Source: Actinomycetota bacterium (GTDB lineage Bacteria; Actinomycetota; Actinomycetes; Nanopelagicales; Nanopelagicaceae). From it: DNA of 64,000 nt. Position numbers and translations under genes: made by a program. Below, piece after piece: positions 32,644 through 41,600 of this stretch (its first letter is position 1; each line of letters begins with the position of its first letter). The stretch covers positions 1-64,000 of the forward strand of contig CANLHI010000001.1 of NCBI GenBank assembly GCA_947490845.1, given 5' to 3'. The notes below the pieces were generated by a model. That model had not been told where the DNA came from. It was given only the letters and a program-made list of their open reading frames with translations, and searched no databases.

Positions 32644-33683
32644 TTGCGTGCCTTTCTGATCCATTGGTCAACAGAGACAGCGAAGATAATTAGAAGACCG
32701 ATCGCCATGAGCTGGTAGTAGAGATCCACGCCAGCAAGTGTTAGGCCGTTACGGAAAACACCCACGATTATCGCTCCAATGAGCGAACCGAAGATTGTGC
32801 CTCGGCCACCGAATAGAGATGTACCGCCGATAACCACTGCCGTGATCGCATCAAGGTTTAGATCGCCACCAGTATTTGGGCTAGCCACAGTTACGCGACC
32901 AATAACGATCCAGGCTGCGAGTGCGAAGGTAAGTCCGGCAACCATGTAAACGCTCATTAGAACGCGGTTAACTGAGATACCCGCCAAGCGTGCTGCATCA
33001 ATATCATCGCCAACTGCGTATACGTGGCGTCCCCATGAGGTGTAACGCAAAACGAATGCCAAGACCATATACATAGCGAACATAAATAGCACACCTGTTG
33101 TGACTCGGAATGGTCCGAGATTTACATAGTTACCAAGAGTTAATAGGAATGGATCCATCTCAATTGAAGGAACAGTTCCCTTTGTCAAGGTAAGAGTGAG
33201 GGCAAGGAATACGTTGTAAGTACCCAAGGTCACGATAAATGGTGGCAACTTAACCTTTGTAACTAAGAAGCCATTAATTCCGCCACCTAGCATGCCGACA
33301 AGTAATCCGATCGGGAATGCTAACCAGATAGCCAAGCCATTCGGTATACCTTCACCAGGTGTTCCTTGAACTAACTTCGCCATGGTCATTGATGAAAAGA
33401 CGGCAATAGCGCCACAAGAAAGGTCGATACCAGCAGTCAAAATAATCAAGGTCTGTCCGGCTGCAACTGCTCCGACGATCGCCACTTGCTGCAAGATAAG
33501 TGAGAAGTTAGATGGTGTTAAAAAGTTTTCATTGAAAAAACTAAAGATTATCGATGCTACAACTAGCACCATTGTTGAGCTCAGCCATGGGTATTTATGG
33601 AGAGTTGCTTGAACTTTCTGGCTTAGCGATGCGCGGTCATTGAACTCCGACGCCGCATCATATGTGGCCGTATCTTGACTCAC
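32640..33683 (-). CDS. Sugar ABC transporter permease (RbsC/FrcC-like)
   Basis: 347 aa, about ten hydrophobic segments. Seen: the family motif QTLIILTAGIDLSCGAIA near residue 78 and the GRGTIFGSLIGAIIVG segment near 290, with YAVGDDIDAARLAGISVNRV (ATPase-docking loop) near 220. GTG start with GAAAGGA upstream. A strong hairpin separates it from the binding-protein gene, as usual in such operons. Confidence 0.93.
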   Translation of the reverse strand: MSQDTATYDAASEFNDRASLSQKVQATLHKYPWLSSTMVLVVASIIFSFFNENFLTPSNFSLILQQVAIVGAVAAGQTLIILTAGIDLSCGAIAVFSSMTMAKLVQGTPGEGIPNGLAIWLAFPIGLLVGMLGGGINGFLVTKVKLPPFIVTLGTYNVFLALTLTLTKGTVPSIEMDPFLLTLGNYVNLGPFRVTTGVLFMFAMYMVLAFVLRYTSWGRHVYAVGDDIDAARLAGISVNRVLMSVYMVAGLTFALAAWIVIGRVTVASPNTGGDLNLDAITAVVIGGTSLFGGRGTIFGSLIGAIIVGVFRNGLTLAGVDLYYQLMAIGLLIIFAVSVDQWIRKARK

Positions 33684-33768
33684 TTGTGGTCCTTTCAGAG
33701 TTGCGAACTTTTGATTCTGATAATTTGCTAAACATAGCGGTAATTCAAATTAATTGTCAGTGTGTGTT

Positions 33769-33802
33769 AAAGAGGGCGACTGCCGAAGCAGCCGCCCTCT
33801 TT
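33769..33802 (-). terminator. UUCG-capped hairpin between binding-protein and permease genes
   Basis: In the minus-strand RNA: AAAGAGGGCGGCTGC, TTCG, GCAGTCGCCCTCTTT, a 15-bp stem with one G-U and a C(UUCG)G tetraloop. It lies 38 nt after the binding-protein stop. Likely a partial terminator or 3' protector that keeps the binding protein in excess. Confidence 0.8.
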
Positions 33803-33839
33803 AAACACTCTTCTTTAGTTATTCACTAAAGAGCTGGGA

Positions 33840-34901
33840 TTAACCCCAAGCGTTTGCTAGACCGTATTCAGTTGTCTCAGATGGAACACCCTCTTGTGGG
33901 TCATCAGTAATCAACTTCACGCCGGTGTTGAAGAAGTCAAGGCCTTCTGAAGTAGTTGGCTTTGTACCGTTCTTCACGATGTCGTGGATAGCTTGGACAC
34001 CAAGGTCAGCCATCAACAGTGGGTACTGCTGTGAAGTTGCATTGATGCAACCTGACTTAACAGCGTTGATACCAGCGCCGCCACCGTCAACAGAAACCAT
34101 TACATCGAGCTTGATACCAGCAGCAGCTGCTGCAGCACATGCACCGATTGCTGTTGGCTCGTTGATTGTGTAAACAACGTTGATCTTCTTGTTCTTAGCA
34201 AGAAGTTGTTCCATACCTGTACGGCCGCCGTCTTCGTTAGCACCTGTTGCTACGTTTCCAACGATCTCGTAATCGCCACCTGAGTACTTGCCAGTCTTGG
34301 CTTCGTCACCCATGACGTTTGGATCCTTAACATCAATTCCCATACCTGCAAGGAATCCGTTGTCGCGCATGTAGTCAACAGACACAATGCGGTCATCGAA
34401 GATGTCTAGAAGAGCAATAGTTGCCTTCTTGCCAGCAAGCTTTGCTGCAGTCCACTGACCGATTAAGAGACCAGCTTCGCGGTTATCTGTTGCGAAAGTG
34501 ATGTCAACGATGTCAGCAGGATCTGGTGCTGTGTCAAGAGCAATTACGTATAGACCAGCTTCGCGGGCCTTAGTGATTGCTGCGTTAACTTCTGTTGATA
34601 CTGGAACGATCAAGATACCAGCGTGCTTTGCAGAGATTGCGTTTTCGATCGCTGTGATCTGACCTGCGTAATCTGACTCATCTACGCCAGATGTAACAGT
34701 TAGTTCTACGCCTAGTGTTTCTGCCTTCTCAGTTGCACCCTTGATCATTGCTACGAAGAATGGGTTTGACTGATCTTTAGTAATTAGTGAAACAGCAACT
34801 TTGTCGCTGTCGCCGCCACTTGAACATGCTGACAGCACGAGCATTGACGCAGCAGCTAAAGCAACAATTGCTGAAGTGCGGCGTGAGAAAAGCTTTGCCA
34901 T
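33840..34901 (-). CDS. Sugar-binding lipoprotein of ribose-type ABC importer
   Basis: 353 aa periplasmic-binding-protein type 1 fold (pfam Peripla_BP_4 style). Lipoprotein signal with lipobox LVLSACSSGG near residue 22-31. Ligand-site segments: TKDQSNPFFVAMIKGA near 42, TFATDNREAGLLIGQW near 130 and YTINEPTAIGACAAA near 245. ATG preceded by an ideal AGGAGG. Adjacent to the apionate-type operon, whose final gene ends 113 bp upstream on the same strand; apiose or a related pentose is a reasonable but unproven ligand. Confidence 0.9.
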   Translation of the reverse strand: MAKLFSRRTSAIVALAAASMLVLSACSSGGDSDKVAVSLITKDQSNPFFVAMIKGATEKAETLGVELTVTSGVDESDYAGQITAIENAISAKHAGILIVPVSTEVNAAITKAREAGLYVIALDTAPDPADIVDITFATDNREAGLLIGQWTAAKLAGKKATIALLDIFDDRIVSVDYMRDNGFLAGMGIDVKDPNVMGDEAKTGKYSGGDYEIVGNVATGANEDGGRTGMEQLLAKNKKINVVYTINEPTAIGACAAAAAAGIKLDVMVSVDGGGAGINAVKSGCINATSQQYPLLMADLGVQAIHDIVKNGTKPTTSEGLDFFNTGVKLITDDPQEGVPSETTEYGLANAWG

Positions 34902-35014
34902 ATGTATTTCCTCCTATAGTTGGGTCAATCGCAACCGATACTACATAGGGTCAACCCGCAAAAGAAGGGTTTTTAGGTGAAAAATTGATTGTTACCCAAC
35001 CGTTACGAGCGTGG

Positions 35015-36796
35015 CTACCCGCGGATTATGGCGATTTCAAAGGGGGTCAAAGCAAGGGGTAATCCGCCCAAAACTGGGGTTGTCTCAGCATATGACCACC
35101 AGTCCATGATCTGGCCGGCCCTTTCGCATTCGCTGGCGTGCAAGCTCTGGATCGTTTTGTACCCGGTGAGCACATTGGCTGTGATTTCGATTGCCCAGGG
35201 CCGAAGCGATGCGATGACAATCTTCTTAGCCTCACGATTTTCAAATGCCACCCAAGAGTTATCTAGCGATGTAGCGATGGTTATTTCATGTGCGTGGTGT
35301 GCGCCCAGTGCAGATAAGGCGTGAAATGTTGGCGTGAACTTAATTGCATCACCATCTGGGTAAATGACCCCGTACTCTCCGAAGAGTTCGTGCCATGTTC
35401 CAGAATAAGCACCGGCGCTCGCTAGGGCGAAGATCGAACCAAGTGTCCACGCTGCACCTTCAATAGTTCGAATCCGCAAAGCCATTTCAGGATTAGCAAA
35501 ATTGATTCGCTGATCACGCGCATGACCAGTTTCGGGATTACCACGCGTTGAAAAAGTGATTGGAGATACCAATACCTGTGGCGCTAGAAATTCTTGTGCA
35601 AATTGAATCGACTCTCTTTGGGTGTAGAGCGTCTTAAAGATTGTTTCAGTATCAGATGAATGAACCGTAGGAACCATGGAATAAGAAACAGATTCACCGA
35701 ATTGATATTGGTTTTCATGCAAGTCAACCAAATATGCATCAGTTCCTGGAATGAATGAGCTAAGTGATTTATTCTTAGGCAAGTCACCTACTTCAACAAT
35801 TTCTCGACCTTCGCGTTGAATTAATATTCGAGACCCTGCGGGTATTTGTTTATTCAAGTGCTCGATTTCCCGGTGAAGTTTCTCTCCGGAGTGAGAGGAA
35901 AGTAAGGCCGCCTCCACCATCAAACCATTCGTTGAAACGCTATTGATTTTCTGAGCTGTCAAGGATTCTTCATTGACTCGTATGTGGTCTATATCAAGTA
36001 AGAAAAGCGCGGTATTTAGCGCATCTAGTGGCAGCAACGGCTCGGTATTAAACTGCAATCCGATACTCGGCAACGAATCGATCTCTTTCACAACTATCTT
36101 TGAACCATCTGGTGCTCGCTTATTTGGGGGATTGATCTCAAATGTCACACTTTGCGACCAGATGCTTCCGGGGCTTGTGACAAAAGGCTGAGGCTCACTG
36201 AGCGAACCGCTATAAATCTTGTAGGTGTTATCTGTCCAATTGCGTTGATCTTCCGCCTCTAAGACCTTGCCTGTTGAAGTGACTTTGATAGAACGTTGAT
36301 CAGGTGCCACAAAAAACATTTCATTGGAAGCAGGAAATAGCCCTTGTGTAATCCCATCCACGACGCGCTGCGGTGAAATAGCGGCAAGCAATTGGTATTC
36401 ATTGCCTTGAGAATTAACTGTAGATCCCATCCAGTCCGCGCTGTTTAGACAGAAACAAAGTCCCCAACGATTTACTGAATACTCAGCCAGCCCACGAAGC
36501 TCATACGCCACTGTGAATTTATTATCTTTCGAGATTGTAATTTCGGTTCGAGCATCAAGTGCGCCTGCAAATAAATCTTTTATAGTGATTACGCAGATAT
36601 CACCGGTTACCTTTACATCTTCGCTATGTTCATCAGGATCAAGAGTTGACCAATCCCAAGGGCGAATTGCGGTGTAGAGAAGATCAATTATTTGCACATC
36701 TTTATATCTAATATTTCTAATAGCAGCACGCGCCAGATCAAAAGCAAAATCCCCGTGCTCAACCCGAGTTGTATCTGGCCAGTAGTTGGTGCTCAT
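35015..36796 (-). CDS. apnL: D-apionate lactonase-like protein (ApnL family)
   Basis: 593 aa, no signal peptide. A beta-rich N-terminal half (Glu/Arg-rich sandwich) leads into a TIM-barrel-like part with SYSMVPTVHSSDTETIFKTL near residue 388, LVSPITFSTRGNPETG near 425, and EGAAWTLGSIFALASAGAYS near 463, then a C-terminal all-beta domain. I recall this layout from ApnL, which opens D-apionolactone; the two other apionate genes in the same operon support it. A generic glycoside-hydrolase-like protein is the alternative. ATG overlaps the SDR stop (ATGA). Confidence 0.62.
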   Translation of the reverse strand: MSTNYWPDTTRVEHGDFAFDLARAAIRNIRYKDVQIIDLLYTAIRPWDWSTLDPDEHSEDVKVTGDICVITIKDLFAGALDARTEITISKDNKFTVAYELRGLAEYSVNRWGLCFCLNSADWMGSTVNSQGNEYQLLAAISPQRVVDGITQGLFPASNEMFFVAPDQRSIKVTSTGKVLEAEDQRNWTDNTYKIYSGSLSEPQPFVTSPGSIWSQSVTFEINPPNKRAPDGSKIVVKEIDSLPSIGLQFNTEPLLPLDALNTALFLLDIDHIRVNEESLTAQKINSVSTNGLMVEAALLSSHSGEKLHREIEHLNKQIPAGSRILIQREGREIVEVGDLPKNKSLSSFIPGTDAYLVDLHENQYQFGESVSYSMVPTVHSSDTETIFKTLYTQRESIQFAQEFLAPQVLVSPITFSTRGNPETGHARDQRINFANPEMALRIRTIEGAAWTLGSIFALASAGAYSGTWHELFGEYGVIYPDGDAIKFTPTFHALSALGAHHAHEITIATSLDNSWVAFENREAKKIVIASLRPWAIEITANVLTGYKTIQSLHASECERAGQIMDWWSYAETTPVLGGLPLALTPFEIAIIRG

Positions 36797-37509
36797 CGTG
36801 CAGTCATTCCGCCATCGACTGCATAAGATGCACCCGTTGCAAAAGATGACTCAGTTGAAACCAACCAATTAACAATTCCAACTAAATCTTTAGGATCGCC
36901 CATGCGACCAAGTGGTGTGCGACGAATTAAATCTGGACCCTTTTCTGGGTCATCGGCAATTTTTTGAATAAGCGGCGTCGACATTGTGCCTGGAACAACA
37001 ACGTTGGAGCGGATGCCTTGTTCCTTGTAATCAACTGCAATGATGCGCGAGAGACCCATCATTCCCGCCTTTGATGCACCGTAAGCGGTATAGCCCGCGC
37101 CCTCCATAGTCATGCCAGTTGGTGAGCCAATTAAAATCACTGAGCCGTGGCCAGAGTTAACCAGCGCTGGCATTGCATATTTAACGGATAGAAATGCCCC
37201 AGTCATATTTATATCGACAGTTCTCTGCCAAGTATCTAGAGAGACATCAGCAATTTTGGAATCTTTACCGACTAGTTGAATACCAGCACAAACAACCAAG
37301 GCATCCAACTTCGTAATCTCAGAAAAAACTGACTTAACGCTATCTTCATTCGTTAGATCGACTTCCTTATATTCGACGCCTTTATTGGCGGATGCGGTGC
37401 GATCTAAGTTGTAAACAGTGGCGCCAGCATCAACTAGCCCTGTCATTAAAGCCGAACCAATTCCACCGCTGCCGCCGGTGACGGCAACTTTGTATCCCGA
37501 TAAGTTCAT
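36793..37509 (-). CDS. SDR-family dehydrogenase in the apionate-type operon
   Basis: 238 aa classical SDR: KVAVTGGSGGIGSALMTGL, VVCAGIQLVG (NAG variant), ILIGSPTGMTM (Ser), GYTAYGASKAGMMGL (Tyr and Lys), and a C-terminal FATGASYAVDGGMTAR. Coupled by ATGA overlaps on both sides. Known apiose operons use a Gfo/Idh enzyme as apiose dehydrogenase; here the SDR could replace it, oxidising apiose to apionolactone. Inference only. Confidence 0.85.
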   Translation of the reverse strand: MNLSGYKVAVTGGSGGIGSALMTGLVDAGATVYNLDRTASANKGVEYKEVDLTNEDSVKSVFSEITKLDALVVCAGIQLVGKDSKIADVSLDTWQRTVDINMTGAFLSVKYAMPALVNSGHGSVILIGSPTGMTMEGAGYTAYGASKAGMMGLSRIIAVDYKEQGIRSNVVVPGTMSTPLIQKIADDPEKGPDLIRRTPLGRMGDPKDLVGIVNWLVSTESSFATGASYAVDGGMTAR

Positions 37510-38324
37510 GCTTTTAATCCTATCGACGTACGTAAGAATTTAACGCTTTGTTCAGCCCATTTTTCCTCTAACGCAACAGTTTCCTCATAGCTTGATTGGC
37601 GCGGAGTCCAGAGCTCGATTACCGAAGTTATGTCGCGCATTGAACCACCAACAGCAGCAATCACGCTTTGCACATCAAGACGACCCTGGCCCAGCGCGGT
37701 GCCCTGCACGGTAAATCCCATCTGCCCGTTGCTTCGCACGATTTCAAAATCTTTCATATGAACATTAATTGCTCGAGGCGCAAGTGCAGGAACAACCGTA
37801 TTTGGCGCTTCGACTGCGCCTAAAGAGTTAACCGTGTCCAAACAGATTCCGACCCAGTCATCACCAAGTCGATCAATGATTTCATTAAATTGCGCGCAAG
37901 TAAGCCGGTCATGATTTTCAATCGCTAACTTGATATTCAAATTGCGAAATTGATCTGCAAATGGCGCCAGCAGTAAATTAATTTCATCCATCGTTGGTTC
38001 ATGATCTTTAGTATCGATAACGATGCGCAAAATTGGTGAACCCAAGATCGCAGCGATCTCGAGAAAACGCGCAATATTTGCAGTTGCGATGCCGCGGGTT
38101 CCAACCTCTAGGCAGATTCCAAGAGCATCGGCCGTTGTTCTTAACTTTTCTAACTCATCGTTAGATAAGTGACCAATCGGCAAATTATCGGCAATCTGCA
38201 GCACATCTGCTCCATAAGCATGCGCCTTATCTAGAAGCTCTAAGGCGGTCATAGAAATTGGATGGTCTTTGTCTATGCCGCCAATGGCCCAAGGAAAGGT
38301 AAAACTAGAAATTCCTAAACGCAT
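37506..38324 (-). CDS. TIM-barrel sugar isomerase-like protein, candidate 3-oxo-isoapionate decarboxylase (OiaX-like)
   Basis: 272 aa, xylose-isomerase-like fold. Seen: LGISSFTFPWAIGG at the N-terminus, VLQIADNLPIGHL, KLAIENHDRLTCAQF (Glu), GICLDTVNSLGAVE (Asp) and INVHMKDFEIV (His, Lys), GQGRLDV. OiaX proteins belong to this fold and turn 3-oxo-isoapionate into L-erythrulose. Position between ApnO-like and ApnL-like genes is the main reason for the call; an epimerase is the alternative. Confidence 0.6.
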   Translation of the reverse strand: MRLGISSFTFPWAIGGIDKDHPISMTALELLDKAHAYGADVLQIADNLPIGHLSNDELEKLRTTADALGICLEVGTRGIATANIARFLEIAAILGSPILRIVIDTKDHEPTMDEINLLLAPFADQFRNLNIKLAIENHDRLTCAQFNEIIDRLGDDWVGICLDTVNSLGAVEAPNTVVPALAPRAINVHMKDFEIVRSNGQMGFTVQGTALGQGRLDVQSVIAAVGGSMRDITSVIELWTPRQSSYEETVALEEKWAEQSVKFLRTSIGLKA

Positions 38325-38328
38325 CGAG

Positions 38329-39174
38329 TTACTTATCTCCGCCAGTTATTTGTTTAACGCTGGCCAAAACGTTTTCTGGTTTGAATATCGAATCCCAGTC
38401 ATCGCGAAATAGTGAACCTTGTGCATTCTTAAGCGCCATTAGCGCTCCATCAGATAACTTCCAATTTAGCTCTTCAAATAAAAGCGCGATACTGATTTGC
38501 AAGTGGCCCATGCAGAAATCTTTTGCGGCAGCTTCAGGAACACCCAGGTCAATTACTTTCTGCAAGCCCTGAGTAATTACTTCTATGCAACCATTAATTA
38601 AAGTCTCACTTAGCGCTGGTTCAAGCAAGGCCATCTGTTCAACGGTGATGCGGTGGCTTTGACTAATTGGGGCAAACATTTCCGTAGCGATAGTTTCTAC
38701 TAAATCAGCTTCTTCTTCGGTGCCCCAAGCAATTGCAAAAACCAGCGCTTGTGTGGCAAGTCCGCCGCCCCAATAATCGCGACGCGCTGCCGGATCAGTC
38801 TCGCCGAGCAAACTAAAAACTGGTGGATGGGTTGGATGGCAGACAAAACAACTAATGTCCTCGCGCTTTTTTACACGGCTTGCCGCGATAGCTGCAGGAT
38901 CTAAGAAAAGAATTTTTGTTCCAGGATCTAATTTCGGCACGACCTCATCTGAAATCTGTCTGACTAAAGCATCGGGAGTTGTAAAGATAACAACATCAGT
39001 TCCCTTTAAGGCTTCATCTAGTTCCATAACTGTCAATCCGGCCTCACGAATTCGTGCTTGACCAGCTTCTGATTTTTCCACGAAGCGAAGTTCATATTTC
39101 TTTGTATCTAGAAGTGGCTTGGTAACGCGATTACCCATTTTTCCGCCCGCACCCAGAATTGTTACGACAGTCAT
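38329..39174 (-). CDS. apnO: D-apionate oxidoisomerase-like NAD enzyme (ApnO family)
   Basis: 281 aa. NAD-binding N-terminus VVTILGAGGKMGNRV, VVIFTTPDALVRQI, then a 6-phosphogluconate-dehydrogenase/KARI-like helical C-terminus with CFVCHPTHPPVF near residue 108, HRITVEQMALLEPALSET near 180 and KDFCMGHLQISIALLF near 225. ApnO oxidises and isomerises D-apionate to 3-oxo-isoapionate. First gene of the operon; ATG has AAGGAG 6 nt upstream. Divergent from araB. Confidence 0.65.
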   Translation of the reverse strand: MTVVTILGAGGKMGNRVTKPLLDTKKYELRFVEKSEAGQARIREAGLTVMELDEALKGTDVVIFTTPDALVRQISDEVVPKLDPGTKILFLDPAAIAASRVKKREDISCFVCHPTHPPVFSLLGETDPAARRDYWGGGLATQALVFAIAWGTEEEADLVETIATEMFAPISQSHRITVEQMALLEPALSETLINGCIEVITQGLQKVIDLGVPEAAAKDFCMGHLQISIALLFEELNWKLSDGALMALKNAQGSLFRDDWDSIFKPENVLASVKQITGGDK

Positions 39175-39240
39175 CAGATCTCCTTATTAAAGTTTTTTAA
39201 CTCTAGCAGTAGCAATATCCTCTGCGGTAGGCTCTGCCCC

Positions 39241-40917
39241 GTGTTAGATAGCGCTGCTAATAAGTATGTAATTGGTGTTGATTACGGAACACTTTCTGGA
39301 CGCGCGCTATTGGTGCGAGTTTCAGATGGCGCCGAAATCGCAACAGCGGTCTACGAGTATCCCCACGCAGTAATTGAAGATGTATTGCCCACAACAGGAG
39401 CAAAGTTGCCACCCGATTGGGCGCTGCAAGTCCCATCTGATTATGTTGATGTGTTGAAGATGACAGTTCCTGCAGTACTTAAAGAATCTGGGATTAACCC
39501 TGATTCAGTAATTGGTATCACAACCGATTTCACTGCTTGCACAGTGTTGCCAGTTAAAGCAGATGGAACGCCCTTATCTGAGCTGGCTGAATTCGCGAAT
39601 AACCCACATGCTTATGTGAAGTTATGGAAACATCATGCAGCGCAGCCTCACGCAGATCGCATCACCGAATTGGCACATGCTCGCAAAGAGCCCTGGATTT
39701 CTCGCTACGGCGGCAAAATTTCATCTGAATGGGAGTTTGCTAAAGCGCTGCAAGTTCTAGAAGATGCGCCAGAAATTTATAGTGCGATGGATAAATGGGT
39801 CGAAGCAGCTGACTGGATTATCTGGCAACTCTGTGGAAACTATGTTCGCAATATTTGTACCGCGGGATATAAAGGTATTTATCAAGATGGAAAATATCCA
39901 AGCAAAGAATACTTAGCGGCACTAAATCCTAAATTCGAAAATTTCATATCTGAAAAACTTGAACATGAGATTGGCCAACTGGGTGCTGTTGCCGGAAAGT
40001 TAACTGCGCAGGCGGCAAAGTGGACAGGCTTGCCAGAAGGTATCGCCGTCGCGGTTGGAAATGTTGATGCGCACGTAACATCGGCTGCGGCAAATGCGGT
40101 TAACCCAGGACAGATGGTTGCAATTATGGGCACATCAACTTGTCACGTAATGGTTTCGGAAAAGTTTGCAGAAGTTCCCGGAATGTGCGGAGTAGTCGAT
40201 GGTGGAATTATCGATGGCGCACTTGGCTATGAAGCAGGCCAATCTGGTGTTGGCGATATCTTCGGATGGTTTGCTAACAATTATGCGCCGGCGGATTACA
40301 CCGCCGCAGCAGCTGCAAAAGGCGTAGATATTCATACCTATCTATCTGATTTAGCCAGCACTCAACCAGTCGGGGCGCATGGATTAGTTGCCCTTGATTG
40401 GCAAAGTGGCAACCGTTCCACCCTGGTTGATCATCAGTTATCTGGATTGATCATGGGGCTAACGCTTTCTACTAAGCCTGAAGAAATTTATCGCGCAATT
40501 GTTGAGTCAACTGCTTATGGTGCGCGCAAGATTGTGCAGACATTTAATGAATCCGGAGTTCCAGTAAAAGAATTCATAGCAGCAGGTGGGCTAATTAAGA
40601 ATAAATTTGTGATGCAAATTTATGCAGATGTCTTAAATATGCCAATTACTATTATCAAATCCGCACAAGGCCCGGCGCTTGGTTCAGCAATTCATGCTGC
40701 AGTAGCCGCTGGTGCATACAAGGATGTGCAAAGTGCGGCTGCTGCAATGGGTGGCGTTGCTCAAGATCGTTACCAACCAATTGCAGCAAACGCCAAAGTT
40801 TACGATCAGCTATACAAGCACTACAACGACCTATACGAATCCTTTGGTCACAACGGCTCAATGCACTCACTTCGTGCAATTCGCGATCATGCACTCACAT
40901 CTACGGAAGGCAAATAA
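39241..40917 (+). CDS. araB: L-ribulokinase
   Basis: 558 aa FGGY kinase, the long AraB type. Seen: YVIGVDYGTLSGRALLVRV, VIGITTDFTACTVLPV, KLWKHHAAQPHADRI near residue 130 (AraB signature), EAADWIIWQLCG, IMGTSTCHVMVSE near 300, and AAGGLIKNKFVMQIYADVL near 450. Phosphorylates L-ribulose. GTG start; TAGGCT ends 7 nt upstream, leaderless. Stop and the araD start share one base (TAATG). No araA (arabinose isomerase) is found in the window. Confidence 0.93.
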   Translation: MLDSAANKYVIGVDYGTLSGRALLVRVSDGAEIATAVYEYPHAVIEDVLPTTGAKLPPDWALQVPSDYVDVLKMTVPAVLKESGINPDSVIGITTDFTACTVLPVKADGTPLSELAEFANNPHAYVKLWKHHAAQPHADRITELAHARKEPWISRYGGKISSEWEFAKALQVLEDAPEIYSAMDKWVEAADWIIWQLCGNYVRNICTAGYKGIYQDGKYPSKEYLAALNPKFENFISEKLEHEIGQLGAVAGKLTAQAAKWTGLPEGIAVAVGNVDAHVTSAAANAVNPGQMVAIMGTSTCHVMVSEKFAEVPGMCGVVDGGIIDGALGYEAGQSGVGDIFGWFANNYAPADYTAAAAAKGVDIHTYLSDLASTQPVGAHGLVALDWQSGNRSTLVDHQLSGLIMGLTLSTKPEEIYRAIVESTAYGARKIVQTFNESGVPVKEFIAAGGLIKNKFVMQIYADVLNMPITIIKSAQGPALGSAIHAAVAAGAYKDVQSAAAAMGGVAQDRYQPIAANAKVYDQLYKHYNDLYESFGHNGSMHSLRAIRDHALTSTEGK

Positions 40918-41579
40918 TGAGCGGTAAGAAAGAGTTGCGCCATAAAGTTTGTAAATTAAATATTGACTTGCAGCGTTATGGGTTGGTCGCATGGACTGCG
41001 GGCAATGTCTCTGAACGCATGTCAGATGGCGATCGCTTCATGATCAAACCAAGTGGTGTGAGCTATGAAGATTTAGAACCATCACAAATGATTATCTGCG
41101 ATCTTGATGGAAATGTTCTCGAAGGAGATCTTTCGCCATCGAGTGATACCCACACACATGCTTATATCTACCGCCATATGAAAGAGGTTGGAGGCGTTGT
41201 CCATACACATTCAAATTACGCAGCCGCCTGGAGCGCTATTCACAGCGCTATTCCTTGTGCGCTTACTGCAATGGCAGATGAATTTGGTGGCGAAATTCCA
41301 CTAGGACCTTTTGCGTTAATTGGTAATGATGCAATTGGAAAAGGTGTCGTAGAAACCCTTACAGGGCACCGTTCCTCTGCTGTGATTATGAAAAATCATG
41401 GAGTTTTCTCAATCGGTAAAGATGCAACCGCAGCAGTTAAATCTGCTGTGATGTGCGAAGATGTTGCAAAAACTACTTGGATTGCAAAGACGCTTGGCAC
41501 CTTGCAATTAATCGACCAAGAGAGCGTTGATAAGTTACATGACCGATATCAAAATATCTACGGTCAGCGCGGAAAATAG
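40917..41579 (+). CDS. araD: L-ribulose-5-phosphate 4-epimerase
   Basis: 220 aa class II aldolase fold. Seen: AWTAGNVSERMSDGDRFMIK, IKPSGVSYEDL, the zinc motif VVHTHSNYAAAW near residue 94 and MKNHGVFSIGKDA near 160. Converts L-ribulose-5-phosphate to D-xylulose-5-phosphate, which the transketolase encoded near the left end of the window can use. Coupled to araB. Confidence 0.93.
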   Translation: MSGKKELRHKVCKLNIDLQRYGLVAWTAGNVSERMSDGDRFMIKPSGVSYEDLEPSQMIICDLDGNVLEGDLSPSSDTHTHAYIYRHMKEVGGVVHTHSNYAAAWSAIHSAIPCALTAMADEFGGEIPLGPFALIGNDAIGKGVVETLTGHRSSAVIMKNHGVFSIGKDATAAVKSAVMCEDVAKTTWIAKTLGTLQLIDQESVDKLHDRYQNIYGQRGK

Positions 41580-41600
41580 CGGTTTTATTCTTCTTAACTA

